Translations under genes and position numbers: made by a program
Notes under the pieces: generated by a model
Told to the model about the DNA's origin: nothing
The model's input: the letters and a program-made list of their open reading frames with translations, nothing else
Databases searched by the model: none
Assembly (NCBI RefSeq): GCF_004798705.1
Contig: NZ_CP039290.1
Span: 2,294,001-2,358,000, forward strand
From: Arthrobacter sp. PAMC25564
Lineage (GTDB): Bacteria > Actinomycetota > Actinomycetes > Actinomycetales > Micrococcaceae
Reading direction: 5' to 3'
DNA: 64,000 nt
Part shown: positions 54,077-63,619 of the stretch, piece after piece
Position numbering within the stretch: position 1 is the first letter of the stretch
Layout: each line of letters opens with the position of its first letter

Positions 54077-54412
54077 AACCGGTCCCGGCCGCTTCTTTCA
54101 AACCGCTGCCCTGGAGCAGTCACGCCGCTGCCCGGCATAGGGCACCGGTCAGCCACACCGGGGACGCCCACGGCGCGGACACGATGGCGTCAGGGGCGAA
54201 CAGTCCCGCCACGGGTCAGGCCGCTGACAGACAGCGTCACCGGTGCGGCCGATGAACGCCTCGCGGGACGGCAGGCGGCTCCATTCGATTTTGAAGCGAC
54301 CTGAATCCGCACCTCACCCACACGTCGCTCGCGTAGGTCTGATCAGGACGCTGGAGAGGCGGCAGTCGATTACGGCGGTACCGGGCTGCGGCCGCGGGTT
54401 CCCGCGTCCAGT

Positions 54413-55819
54413 TCAGTGGCCGGGCATCGGACCGGCTGGGGTCTTCCGGTCCGGACTGGCCACAGTTTCTTCTGCCTCTGTCGTGAGCGGGCCGGTTGCG
54501 TGGGGTCTGCGGGCGGCGTCGCTGATGCGCAGCAGGAGGGCCACGATGATCCAGTTCGCCAGCAGGGAGGAGCCTCCGGCGGAGAGGAACGGGGTGGTCA
54601 GCCCGGTGAGCGGGATGAGACGGGTGACGCCTCCCATGATGATGAAGCATTGCAGCGCCATGGCGAAAGACAGGCCGCAGGCCAGCAGTTTCCCGAACGG
54701 GTCCCGGGTCCCGAGGGCGGCCCGGAACCCGCGGGTGAAGAGCAGTATGTAGAGGCTGACGATGGCAACGATGCCGGCCAGACCCAGTTCTTCCGCGAGG
54801 GAGGCGACGATCATGTCGCTGTTGGCGAAGGGCACCAGGTCCGGGCGCCCCAGGCCCAGGCCTTCGCCGAGCAGGCCGCCGGAGGCCATCCCGAACAGAC
54901 CCTCGACAATCTGGGCGCTCCCGCCCGGGAAGCGTTCGTAGACAACCGGGTCGAAGGCGTTGACCCAGGCGTCGATGCGCAGACTCACATGCGGGAATAT
55001 CTTAGCCGCGGCATAGCCGCCGCCTGCCATGAGGACCAGTCCGAGGAGCAGCCAGCTGCCCCGGCTGGTGGCGACGTAGATCATGACCATGAACAGGCCA
55101 AAGAAGAGAATGGACATGCCCAGGTCGTGCTGGAAGACCAGCACCCCGACGCTGACGGCCCAGGCAGTCACCATCGGCCCCATGTCCTTGACGCGGGGGA
55201 ATTGCAGGGGTCCGATTTTCCTGCCGGCCAGCAGGATCAGGTCCCGGTTGGCGGACAGGTATCCGGCGAAAAAGACCCCCAGGGTGATTTTGACGATTTC
55301 TCCGGGCTGGAACTGCAATGGGCCCAGACGGATCCAGACGCTGGCACCGTTGATGTCACCGGCGGAGACACCGGGAACCAGCGGCAGGATCAGCAGCACG
55401 GCGCTGACGGCCAGGGAAATGAACGTGTACCGACGCAGCAATCGGTGGTCCTTGAGAAACCAGAGGACGGCGGCGGCGATGAGGACGGACACGGCCGTCC
55501 ACTTGAGCTGGTTGCCTCCGGCGTCGGTCCCTGCGGCCGTATCCAGGCTTTGGATCATCGCGATGCCGATGCCGTTCAGGGCCACCACGATCGGAAGGAT
55601 CACGGGGTCCGCGTAGCTCGCCCGCACCCGCAAAACAACATGGAACACCGCAGCCAGAACGGTCAGGGTTCCCGCCTGGAACCAGAACCCCGAACCCAGG
55701 GCCTCGTTCCTGTCCAGGCTGACCATCGCGCTGGCACCGATCCCGATGATCAACGCCACAAGCAGCAAGAGGGCCTCGACATTCCTGCGCGGCTTCACGA
55801 CGGCGTTCTGCTGGCTCAT
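54413..55819 (-). CDS. FtsW/RodA/SpoVE family (SEDS) protein, RodA-like
   Basis: 468 residues, about ten membrane helices. SEDS signatures are GASVWIRLGPLQFQPGEIVKITLG, FANSDMIVASLAEELGLAGI and TPFLSAGGSSLLANW. SEDS proteins polymerise glycan strands from lipid II with a partner penicillin-binding protein. None is encoded here, and the gene is not in a division cluster. It is divergent from a second SEDS gene, with a 349-bp shared region. It may be an accessory copy for stress or growth state. Confidence 0.9.
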   Translation of the reverse strand: MSQQNAVVKPRRNVEALLLLVALIIGIGASAMVSLDRNEALGSGFWFQAGTLTVLAAVFHVVLRVRASYADPVILPIVVALNGIGIAMIQSLDTAAGTDAGGNQLKWTAVSVLIAAAVLWFLKDHRLLRRYTFISLAVSAVLLILPLVPGVSAGDINGASVWIRLGPLQFQPGEIVKITLGVFFAGYLSANRDLILLAGRKIGPLQFPRVKDMGPMVTAWAVSVGVLVFQHDLGMSILFFGLFMVMIYVATSRGSWLLLGLVLMAGGGYAAAKIFPHVSLRIDAWVNAFDPVVYERFPGGSAQIVEGLFGMASGGLLGEGLGLGRPDLVPFANSDMIVASLAEELGLAGIVAIVSLYILLFTRGFRAALGTRDPFGKLLACGLSFAMALQCFIIMGGVTRLIPLTGLTTPFLSAGGSSLLANWIIVALLLRISDAARRPHATGPLTTEAEETVASPDRKTPAGPMPGH

Positions 55820-56168
55820 ATACTGCCTCTTTCCGCGTGGGAAACACTAGTCGGGGCCCGGTTGCCCGGCGGTTGACCGAACAATGAGCCAGGTTGGTAA
55901 CACCGTCTTCGGACCGCGGCAACAGGCGTCGGGCAGGCCCCATTCTACTAGGGACCGGGCCGCCGGCTGGCCGTCCTCTTGTACGGGGTGCAGCGGACCA
56001 CCGGAATCCGGCGCCGGCGCTGAACCTGAGGAACCGTCCGACACGGACGCGCAGCGCCCGAGGTCGGCAATCGGGACGGACAGAGGACGTATCGTTTTTG
56101 GGTGCCGATTGTCCGCGCGACGGACCGGCGCGGGGACCAGAGCCGGACGGAAGCCACGGAGCAATGAG
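55820..56168. other. divergent promoter region of the SEDS pair
   Basis: 349 bp between two divergent SEDS genes. It must hold two promoters, but I could not settle on one. The long frames through it are continuations of the SEDS frames. Confidence 0.4.
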
Positions 56169-57392
56169 ATGATGACCGCAACAAAGAAACCGCTTCCGCA
56201 CAAGACCCTGCCGGGGCGTTGGTCGGGCCGTATCAGAGGGTGGCTGGCGGACGAATCCGCGGACCGTCAGCGGCCGGTCATCCTGGCCGTGGTGCTGACG
56301 CTCGCGGCGATCGGCCTGGTCGAGGTCGCCTCGGCTTCCTCGGTAGAGTCCGTCGCCTCCGGGGTCAACCCCTATGATCTTCCCTTGAAACAAGGCATGT
56401 GGACCCTCGCCGGGGTCGTCATCATGCTGGTCCTTGCAGGGTTGCCGGTCCGTTATATCCGGAAACTGGCATGGCCCATGCTGATCGCCGCCACCATCGC
56501 CCTGGTCCTGGTTTTCACGCCGCTGGGCATGACGGTCAACGGCAACCGGAACTGGCTGAACGTGGGCGGGTTCACCGCCCAGCCCTCGGAGTTTGCCAAA
56601 CTCGCGCTCATCGTCTGGGCTGCCGCCGTGCTGTCCCGGAAGCAGAAATTACTTGGCCAATGGAAGCACGCGGTCATTCCTCTGCTGCCCGTGGGCGCGG
56701 TCATCATGGCACTCGTCGCCCTTGGCCATGACCTGGGCACGACCCTGATCATCATGATGATCCTTGCCGCCACCTTGTTCTACGGGGGCATTCCGATGAA
56801 GGTCTTCGGGGTGGCCGCGGCGGCCTGCGCCGTGGCGGCACTGGTCCTGGCCGCGACCAGCGGCAATCGGATGGGACGGATCTTTTCCTGGCTCGGGATG
56901 GGCTCCACGGAAGACTCGCAGGGACTGGGCTACCAGGCCCTGAACGGCCAATACGCGTTGGCATCCGGTGGCTGGTTCGGGGTGGGACTCGGGCAAAGCC
57001 GGCAGAAATGGAACTGGATCCCCGAAGCGCACAACGACTTCATCTTCACCATCCTGGGGGAAGAACTGGGCCTGGCGGGCACCTTGCTGGTCCTCGGACT
57101 CTTCGCCATCCTCGCTGTCGCCGTGTTCAAGACCATCGCCCGGACCCGGGATGCTTTCGCCCGAATTGTCTCGTGCAGCGTCATCACCTGGATCATCGGA
57201 CAGGCCATCATCAACATCGCCATGGTCAGCGGCCTGCTCCCCGTCATCGGAGTCCCGCTGCCCTTCATCTCCTACGGCGGCTCTGCCATGGTCTCCTCGC
57301 TGGCCGGCATCGGCATGATCCTCGCCGTCACCCGCACCAACCAGAACGCCGAAGACGCCCGGATGTCCCGGCAACCGGCCCGGAGTTCCTAA
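56169..57392 (+). CDS. FtsW/RodA/SpoVE family (SEDS) protein, FtsW-like
   Basis: 407 residues from the ATG at 56169 with GGAG upstream; a much longer upstream frame is rejected because the SEDS fold begins after RQRPVILAVVL. FtsW text includes NGNRNWLNVGGFTAQPSEFAKLA, EAHNDFIFTILGEELGLAG and PFISYGGSAMVSSL. It would polymerise septal glycan from lipid II. Being outside a dcw cluster, it is probably a second FtsW copy. No PBP partner is adjacent. Confidence 0.9.
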   Translation: MMTATKKPLPHKTLPGRWSGRIRGWLADESADRQRPVILAVVLTLAAIGLVEVASASSVESVASGVNPYDLPLKQGMWTLAGVVIMLVLAGLPVRYIRKLAWPMLIAATIALVLVFTPLGMTVNGNRNWLNVGGFTAQPSEFAKLALIVWAAAVLSRKQKLLGQWKHAVIPLLPVGAVIMALVALGHDLGTTLIIMMILAATLFYGGIPMKVFGVAAAACAVAALVLAATSGNRMGRIFSWLGMGSTEDSQGLGYQALNGQYALASGGWFGVGLGQSRQKWNWIPEAHNDFIFTILGEELGLAGTLLVLGLFAILAVAVFKTIARTRDAFARIVSCSVITWIIGQAIINIAMVSGLLPVIGVPLPFISYGGSAMVSSLAGIGMILAVTRTNQNAEDARMSRQPARSS

Positions 57393-57564
57393 GCCCTGCG
57401 CAGTACCGGCAAGTCCGGCCGGGACTCTTGCAGGGGCGGGACCACCGGCCAGAAAGGGCACATTCGGGCAATTGATCCTTGGGCGGCCTTTTCAGCCGCG
57501 GTCCGGATGCCCGCACTCTTGGCTCAGATCGGGGCGGCCGTCGCACACTCACCGGGCAATCTGC

Positions 57565-59127
57565 CTAACCACCCGGATTGGTGGTTTGGCAGGTCTGGTC
57601 GTTTGCGGTCTGGGCGACGACGTCGCTTGGGGCGGGGGTAGGTGGTGCTGGTCTTGTGCCGCTGGTGAAGTCTTCACCGGCGTAGAGCTGTACGCCCTGG
57701 ACACCGGTTACCTGTTGCACGCTCGCGGGCGGGAGCCCGAAGAGTGCGGCGATGTCGGCGGCGACGTCGGCGAAGCCGGGGCCGTAGTAGACCATGGACT
57801 GCGGTCGGGGCTGTGCCTGGATCCGGGCCAGTTTGGTGTAGCCGGCCCCGGTCAGGAGTGCCCCGATGTCGGTGCTCCTGCCGGGCACGCTGGTTCCGTT
57901 GGCGACGGTGACGGGCTGGAGTGCCTTGTCATAGCCCGGCTTTGTTGCCGCCGCCGTGGACGGATCCGCGGAGGGTGTTCCCGGGTCGGTGCCGGGTGGT
58001 GGCTGGCTGAGATCGGCGCTTCGCCGGAGCATGGCGAACAGGTTGCCTGCTGCCGGTTCGTCCAGGCCCAGCCTGTTGGGATCCGACGCCGCAGGGACGG
58101 TGGGGACGGTGATGAAGTTGACTTTGGCCGGGTCGATGTTCTTGAGCCGGTCGGCGAGGGTCAGCATCGTCGGAACAGAGGCGAGACCATCATCGACCGT
58201 CAGGTTCCTGGTAACGGTGTCGGCAACGCCCAGCATCTTCTGCGGGTTGCCCAGGGTGCCGTCGGCCTTGAGTTTCCGGGTCAGGGAAGCGAGGAACGAC
58301 TGCTGGGCCTTGATCCGGCCCAGGTCTCCGCCGTCGGCGAAGGCATGGCGGGTGCGCAGGAATGCCAGGGCCTGGTCGCCCTGGACCTGCGAGGTCCCTT
58401 TGGGCAGGCGGAGGCCGGATTCGGGATCGAAGACGGCGGCGTTGACGCAGACCTCGACGCCGCCGACGGTGTTGGAGAGTTCTTTCACGGCGTTGAAGTC
58501 AGCCATCATGAAGTGGTCGACTTCCATTCCGGTGAGCTTGTTCACGGTGTCCACGGCACAGCCGATTCCGGCGTCGGCCATGGCGCTGTTGATCATCACG
58601 TTGGGGCGCGCGTCGTGGCGCTGGTTCGTCGTGCGGTCCGTGCAGGCCGGGACGTCGACCAGCAGGTCACGGGGGAAACTGATGACGTTGACGTGGTTGT
58701 TGTCCGCGGAAATATCCAGCAGCATCATGACATCGGACTGCCCATAGCCCGAGGACTGGTCGGCGGTCCCGTACTGTCCGTTCTTCCCGCTCCTGGTATC
58801 ACTGCCCAGGACGAGGATCTGCAGGCGGTCCTTGCGGTCGTCGACCGGGCCTTCGGTCCGGAGGCCGCCGGCTCCGAGAGCAGAGCTGGAGATGTTCGAC
58901 TGGAGGCGCCAGAGCCAGTAGCCGCCGAAAACGACAACCCCCAGGAACACCACGGCGACGGCGATGCCGGTGATCTTGAGCCAGCGCGGCCGCCGGCGGG
59001 CCGGGTGATTGCGGCTGTTATCAACCAGCGTGCCCTGACCGGGGTAGGGGACGGGCGCGGAAGGCCCTGATTCCGGGCCAGGTGTGTGGTGACGACCGAG
59101 CAATGTGGCTACCTCTCCCGGGGACAT
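57565..59127 (-). CDS. LytR-CpsA-Psr (LCP) family protein
   Basis: About 520 residues from the ATG at 59127; a start at 59184 adds 19 residues. A cytoplasmic Pro-rich N-terminus leads to one membrane helix (ITGIAVAVVFLGVVVFGGYWLW), then the LCP catalytic domain (LQILVLGSDTRSG, NVISFPRDLLVDVP, VMINSAMADAGI, and DQALAFLRTRHAF), and a C-terminal LytR_C domain after a Pro/Thr linker. LCP enzymes attach secondary polymers to peptidoglycan using undecaprenyl-linked donors. It fits the envelope theme of its neighbours. Confidence 0.9.
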   Translation of the reverse strand: MSPGEVATLLGRHHTPGPESGPSAPVPYPGQGTLVDNSRNHPARRRPRWLKITGIAVAVVFLGVVVFGGYWLWRLQSNISSSALGAGGLRTEGPVDDRKDRLQILVLGSDTRSGKNGQYGTADQSSGYGQSDVMMLLDISADNNHVNVISFPRDLLVDVPACTDRTTNQRHDARPNVMINSAMADAGIGCAVDTVNKLTGMEVDHFMMADFNAVKELSNTVGGVEVCVNAAVFDPESGLRLPKGTSQVQGDQALAFLRTRHAFADGGDLGRIKAQQSFLASLTRKLKADGTLGNPQKMLGVADTVTRNLTVDDGLASVPTMLTLADRLKNIDPAKVNFITVPTVPAASDPNRLGLDEPAAGNLFAMLRRSADLSQPPPGTDPGTPSADPSTAAATKPGYDKALQPVTVANGTSVPGRSTDIGALLTGAGYTKLARIQAQPRPQSMVYYGPGFADVAADIAALFGLPPASVQQVTGVQGVQLYAGEDFTSGTRPAPPTPAPSDVVAQTANDQTCQTTNPGG

Positions 59128-59258
59128 TCGGACCCGCCCATGATACTGGCCGTTGCTGGGAACCCCCGTCAGGCGCGTCGGCACAGTTCACGCCGTCCTG
59201 GGGGTACGACACACCGCATGACCCACGCTGCACGGCGCCCGGATGTCATGATCGTGCG

Positions 59259-59915
59259 ATGACTATTCCTGACTTCAGTACAGCCTTCCACCGCTCCGGC
59301 GTGAGCGTGGCTGCCATGGCCGTTGCCGGGCTGGCCGTCGCCCTGCCAGTTGGAATGTTCCGGTCGTGGGCCTACGCCCCGGCCCTGGGCTGGGCGGCCG
59401 CATCACTGACCTACCTGATCCTGGTCTGGTCCGTCATCGGGCGCCTGGACGCCACCGGCACCGCCGCCCACGCCCGCGCACGTGGGGAGGACCCGGGACG
59501 GGTCGTCTCGGACGTGCTGGTGCTGGTCGCCACCCTGGCCAGCTTCGGCGGCGTCGCACTGATCCTGCTGGAGGCAGGCTCCGCCCAGGGCGGGTCGAAG
59601 GCGGCCATCATCGCCTTGGCCCTCGGCAGCGTCACGCTCTCCTGGCTCCTGGTGCACACCCTCTTCACGCTCCGGTACGCCACCCTCTACTACAGGGAAA
59701 GCGACGGCGTGGACTTCAACGAAAAGAAACCGCCCCGCTACGCGGACTTCGCCTACCTCGCCTTCACCATCGGGATGACCTTCCAGGTCTCCGACACGGA
59801 CCTGACCACGGACGCCATCCGGTACACCGCCCTCCGCCAGGCCCTGCTCTCCTACGTCCTGGGCGCCATCGTCCTCGCCACCGTCATCAACCTCGTCTCC
59901 GGCCTCGTCCACTGA
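59259..59915 (+). CDS. DUF1345 membrane protein (intact copy)
   Basis: 218 residues from the ATG at 59259; upstream in-frame codons lie over the LCP gene's 5' region and are rejected. About five membrane segments and conserved YATLYYRESDGVDFNE, RYADFAYLAFTIGMTFQVSDTDL and the C-terminal LRQALLSYVLGAIVLATVINL define DUF1345. The function is unknown. A broken relative lies at 42919-43290. CATGAT shortly before the ATG suggests a leaderless transcript. Confidence 0.9.
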   Translation: MTIPDFSTAFHRSGVSVAAMAVAGLAVALPVGMFRSWAYAPALGWAAASLTYLILVWSVIGRLDATGTAAHARARGEDPGRVVSDVLVLVATLASFGGVALILLEAGSAQGGSKAAIIALALGSVTLSWLLVHTLFTLRYATLYYRESDGVDFNEKKPPRYADFAYLAFTIGMTFQVSDTDLTTDAIRYTALRQALLSYVLGAIVLATVINLVSGLVH

Positions 59916-60018
59916 CGGGCCGGTTTCTGCGCGCCACGGACGGCGGTGGGACTGGCGGCGGTTCATGGGTCGTAACGGCGCGCGGCCGTCCGGAATCTCC
60001 AGGACGCCGCTTAAGGTT

Positions 60019-60320
60019 CTAGTTCGGGGTTTGGGTTGGGTCGCCGGTTTCGGGTCCGGTGACCCGGGCCCAGACGAGGGAGGCAGCCGCGTCCAGCCAG
60101 ATGAATCTGGTGAGCGGATAGGCCGTGGCGCCGGCGCTGAGATTCACGGCGGTGCGGCCTCCGGGAAGGTAACGGCCAGCGAAAATCAGGACCGCACCGC
60201 GCTTCTCCAGTTCGGCCCGGGCCCGGTGCAGGAGCCGCTCAATCCCTGGCTTGTTCATCCACCGGTATCCGGTGCTGAGGCGCGTGCTGACCCGGTACGC
60301 GATGTTGTCTCCGGTCACTT
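60019..60320 (-). pseudogene. DedA family protein, internal fragment
   Basis: The minus strand reads GDNIAYRVSTRLSTGYRWM, then AELEKRGAVLIFAGRYLPGGRTAVNL and AYPLTRFIWLDAAASLVWA, the DedA core with its FxGRxxPG signature. The N-terminal third and the last ~40 residues are missing: upstream text is unrelated and downstream the frame ends in VTGPETGDPTQTPN. It lies just upstream of, and divergent from, uppP. Confidence 0.82.
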
Positions 60321-60514
60321 CTAAGTTGCCGCTTACATCCCCGGGAGAGACCGGGCTCCCGCCGCGGTCCGCCGATACCGGCCCGTCCCGGCGCTGGCAC
60401 ACAGTTTTCACTCGACGCTGGCTAGCCCGGGCATCCGGCCGGTGCATTCGGGGGCTCGACCGGAATTCCTGCCCCGTTTATCTGCCTGATACCGTCCCCG
60501 GATAAGCTCGCATA

Positions 60515-61426
60515 ATGATAAATATGATCCAGGCTGCTGTCCTTGGCTTCCTCCAGGGCATCACCGAACTCTTTCCCATTTCCAGTCTGGGTCACAGTGT
60601 CATTTTTCCAAAGCTGTTCGGGTGGAACCTGGACCAGAACGCGCCGTCGTTTCTGACCTTCCTCATCGCCACCCATCTGGCCACCGCCATCGTATTGTTC
60701 ATCTTCTTTCTCAAAGACTGGATTGAGATCTTCAAGGGCCTGGGCCGATCCGTGCGGGACCGGAAAATCAGCCCGGCCGACACCTACGCGAAACTCGGCT
60801 GGCTGCTCATCATCGGAACGATTCCCGCCGGTATCCTGGGCCTGGTGTTGGAGAAACCCATCCGTGCGCTGTTCGCATCTCCGCTCATCGCGGCCGCCTT
60901 CCTGATACTTAACGGGCTGGTCCTCTTCACCGCAGAACGCCTGCGGCGGCGCGAGCGGCCACGCGTCACAGCGCATCCGGTGCCCGGTCCGGATTCGGGC
61001 GGTTCCGCCGCGGACGGCCCGGCTTCGGATGCCCGGATCGCCACGACGCTTTCCTGGAAACAGGCGCTGGGTATCGGCGCGGCGCAGGCCGCGGCCCTGG
61101 TGCCGGGTATTTCCCGGTCCGGCTCTTCCATGGTCGGGGGCCTGCTTTCGGGGCTGAACAACGAAAACGCCGCCCGGTTCAGCTTCCTGCTCGCCACGCC
61201 CATCATCGGCGCGGCCGCGGTCCTTAAACTCCCGGAGCTGCTCAGCCCTGCGATGTCCGAGGAGCGTCCGGCCTTCCTCGTCGGAGCCGTCTGCTCCGCC
61301 GTCGCGGCATGGTTCGCCACAAAATTCCTGCTCAGGTTCTTCGAAACCCGGACCTTGACGCCCTTCGCCATCTACTGCGTGGCCGGCGGCGCCATCTACT
61401 TCACGGCGATGCTCATCATCGGATAG
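60515..61426 (+). CDS. uppP: undecaprenyl-diphosphatase
   Basis: 303 residues, about eight membrane helices. UppP/BacA motifs are present: LQGITELFPISSLGHSVI near the N-terminus and VPGISRSGSSMVGG in the second half. It removes a phosphate from undecaprenyl diphosphate to recycle the carrier for cell-wall synthesis and can give bacitracin tolerance. A CATAAT box lies directly before the ATG at 60515, so the ATG at 60524 (leaderless) is equally likely. A charged insert of ~25 residues (PVPGPDSGGSAADG) breaks the middle. Confidence 0.93.
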   Translation: MINMIQAAVLGFLQGITELFPISSLGHSVIFPKLFGWNLDQNAPSFLTFLIATHLATAIVLFIFFLKDWIEIFKGLGRSVRDRKISPADTYAKLGWLLIIGTIPAGILGLVLEKPIRALFASPLIAAAFLILNGLVLFTAERLRRRERPRVTAHPVPGPDSGGSAADGPASDARIATTLSWKQALGIGAAQAAALVPGISRSGSSMVGGLLSGLNNENAARFSFLLATPIIGAAAVLKLPELLSPAMSEERPAFLVGAVCSAVAAWFATKFLLRFFETRTLTPFAIYCVAGGAIYFTAMLIIG

Positions 61427-61672
61427 GCCAACGGGTAGCCCCTGAGGTTCCTTCCCAGGTGACCGTGGTTTCGTGAATACCTGCGCCGACGACTGGCAGG
61501 CTCTCCACCACGACGCCGGTTCCGGCCTCCCGCAGTCAAACCCGGTCCAGGAGCGCCGGCGCTACCGGTGCAGAAGCCCCTCTTCCGGTCATGGGATCCC
61601 CAAGCCCCGCCGGAGGGCAGGCTCTGGCCACCGTTCTTCGTTCCTCCACCTAACCCGAAGAGAGCTGTTCTA
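61427..61672. other. intergenic region
   Basis: No gene or strong hairpin recognised between uppP and the next membrane protein. Confidence 0.4.
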
Positions 61673-62236
61673 ATGTTTCGCAGCCCGTACCTCGTTATCG
61701 CCCTGATCAGTATCTTTTGCCTGCTCGTAATCGTCAGTGCCGTCAGGGCAGTCACGGCGCGATCCTGGACGGCCCGGTTCAACAACGCGCTGACCGCGCT
61801 GGCCGGTGGTGTGATGGCATCTCTTGCCGCAGGTTGGGGCAGCGGGGACATCATTCCCGCGCTGCCGCTCCTCGCAGTGGTGGGGGCCTCCTTCCTTCTT
61901 CAGGCAGCATGCCACGGAGGCCGGGTGTTCCCCACGGCGGACAGAGGTCGCGCGGCAGCGCTCTATTCCGCGTTGATGATGGGGATCGCGGCCTGGGTCG
62001 TCATCTCAGCGGCTAGGGCATCGGGCTCCGTGCAGGAGCATCCGGCCCACGAGCTCGGTGTTATTCTCACGGACCTGACGGGCGCCATCGTCCTGGTCCT
62101 GGCCGGTGCCGGGTGGCTGTTGGCCACCTTCGCCACCCCGGCAGGGACGGGAGCGATACCCGTCCCCAAGACCCGCGGGCTCCAGGAAGTCCTGCTGGCA
62201 GTAGGCCTGGCCGTAGCCCTCTACGCCGTCTCCTAA
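61673..62236 (+). CDS. polytopic membrane protein (DUF5134-like)
   Basis: 187 residues from the ATG at 61673 after GAAGAGAG; an ORF extension upstream lacks support. Six hydrophobic segments, including LVIALISIFCLLVIVSAV, ALTALAGGVMASLAAGW and LYSALMMGIAAWVVISAA. The AACHGGRVFP ... ALYSALMMG layout resembles DUF5134, but I am not sure of the family. The function is unknown. Confidence 0.6.
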   Translation: MFRSPYLVIALISIFCLLVIVSAVRAVTARSWTARFNNALTALAGGVMASLAAGWGSGDIIPALPLLAVVGASFLLQAACHGGRVFPTADRGRAAALYSALMMGIAAWVVISAARASGSVQEHPAHELGVILTDLTGAIVLVLAGAGWLLATFATPAGTGAIPVPKTRGLQEVLLAVGLAVALYAVS

Positions 62237-62668
62237 GGGCAGCAGCCCGGACCCGGGCTGGCCGAAACAACCAGTCAAGGACGTGTGCCCGCCAGCGTCA
62301 TTCCGGTTCCACTCGGCACCTGAAATCACCGGACGCCTGCACCCGTGGGAACGTTCCTTCGTTGGCCCGGAGCCGTGATGCGCCGACTTTCTTCCGGTCC
62401 CAGGACCCGGAAACGGCTGGATCGGCTGGCCCTCGTGCCGCGTTGGGCAATTTGTCGCGGGTCAACGTTGCCGCAATTCTTGCAACGTCAATGACGACGG
62501 CCCCAAGCGGCTGTCTGCGCGGAACTGCGCTTCGATCGCACTCGAGGGCGTGACACCTTGGGGAAGCCCGGCTCAAAAGTGAACACAATATGCCAAGCCT
62601 CCAGACACCGTCCTGCACCAGACTAGCCAGCGGCGGCGGTACTGCGCCTGGGACCGTCCCGGTGGTGT
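62237..62668. other. intergenic region
   Basis: About 430 bp in which no gene, repeat or strong hairpin is recognised. Confidence 0.4.
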
Positions 62669-63619
62669 TCAGGTGCTGATAGTCCGGGGGAGCGGGACGA
62701 AGGTCTCGCCGCGGTCTTTCATGACCGCCAGGGCACGCACGAGGCCGGGGCTGGTGCCGCCGGCGGGGTGGTTGCCGTGGGCGATGACGATGTCCCCGGC
62801 CCGTGCCCGGGAGATCTCGCGGGTGACGGTGGCGGCGGGGAACGTGGCGCCGCCGTCGCCGTTGATGGTGAAACCGACCGGGATGAGATCCAGGGAACGG
62901 ACGACTTGGGCGGAGACCTCGTCCAGATACGCGGTGCCCGGTCTGAAGAAGCGGGGCCGCTGTCCGGTGAGTGCGGTGAGGACGGCGTCGTTGGTCATGA
63001 TCTCGTCGTAGACCTCGCCGGGGTTCCTGGTGCCCGGGATCCCGTAGGCGCTCCGGCCTGTGACGGACAGCGGGCGGTGGGAGGTTCCGTGGTTGGCGAG
63101 TTCGAAGAGCGGGTCACCGGCCAGGTCTTTAGCCAGGGCCTGGTTGGCGGTGGTCCATCGGGAGTTCAGGAACAAGGTGGCGGGGATGTGTAACTGCCGC
63201 AGGACGGCCAAGATGGCCAGATCGGCTCCGTTGCCGTTGGCCCCACCACAAAAGTCAAACGTCAGCGTCACCCCGGCGGCCGCCGGGGGCAGGCGGGTAA
63301 GCACCCCCGGGGCCTCCAGTCCCCAGTACTTCGCAGCCTGTGCGGCATAGGTCTTCGTGACCTCGTCCCGGGTCAACACCGTCCGCGGTTGGGCGGCAGG
63401 CCCGCCCGCCGTGGCCGGGGAGGCAGTTGCTTGCGCGGCGGGGGGAGACCCGATTCCGGCTGCTGCGTTGACGGCTGGTTCCGGGGTGTCACCGAGGGAT
63501 TGTCCTGCCTGGTCCGGGGCGCAGCCGGCCAGTGCCATGGTGGCGGCGGCCAGCAGGAATGACCTCCGGTCCGGGGTCCATGCCACAGCAACTATTCCGA
63601 TCTCTTCACGGTGAATCAT
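62669..63619 (-). CDS. polysaccharide deacetylase family lipoprotein
   Basis: 316 residues; the ATG at 63619 is listed, and a GTG at 63586 (giving MAWTPDRRSF) would suit the signal peptide better. RRSFLLAAATMALAGC is a Tat-like signal with lipobox LAGC, followed by a disordered Ala/Pro/Thr linker. The NodB domain has TLTFDFCGGAN with the catalytic Asp and ANHGTSHRPL with the His-x3-His metal site. A second Asp in TFDF is in place. It probably deacetylates cell-wall or capsular polysaccharide outside the membrane. Confidence 0.88.
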   Translation of the reverse strand: MIHREEIGIVAVAWTPDRRSFLLAAATMALAGCAPDQAGQSLGDTPEPAVNAAAGIGSPPAAQATASPATAGGPAAQPRTVLTRDEVTKTYAAQAAKYWGLEAPGVLTRLPPAAAGVTLTFDFCGGANGNGADLAILAVLRQLHIPATLFLNSRWTTANQALAKDLAGDPLFELANHGTSHRPLSVTGRSAYGIPGTRNPGEVYDEIMTNDAVLTALTGQRPRFFRPGTAYLDEVSAQVVRSLDLIPVGFTINGDGGATFPAATVTREISRARAGDIVIAHGNHPAGGTSPGLVRALAVMKDRGETFVPLPRTIST

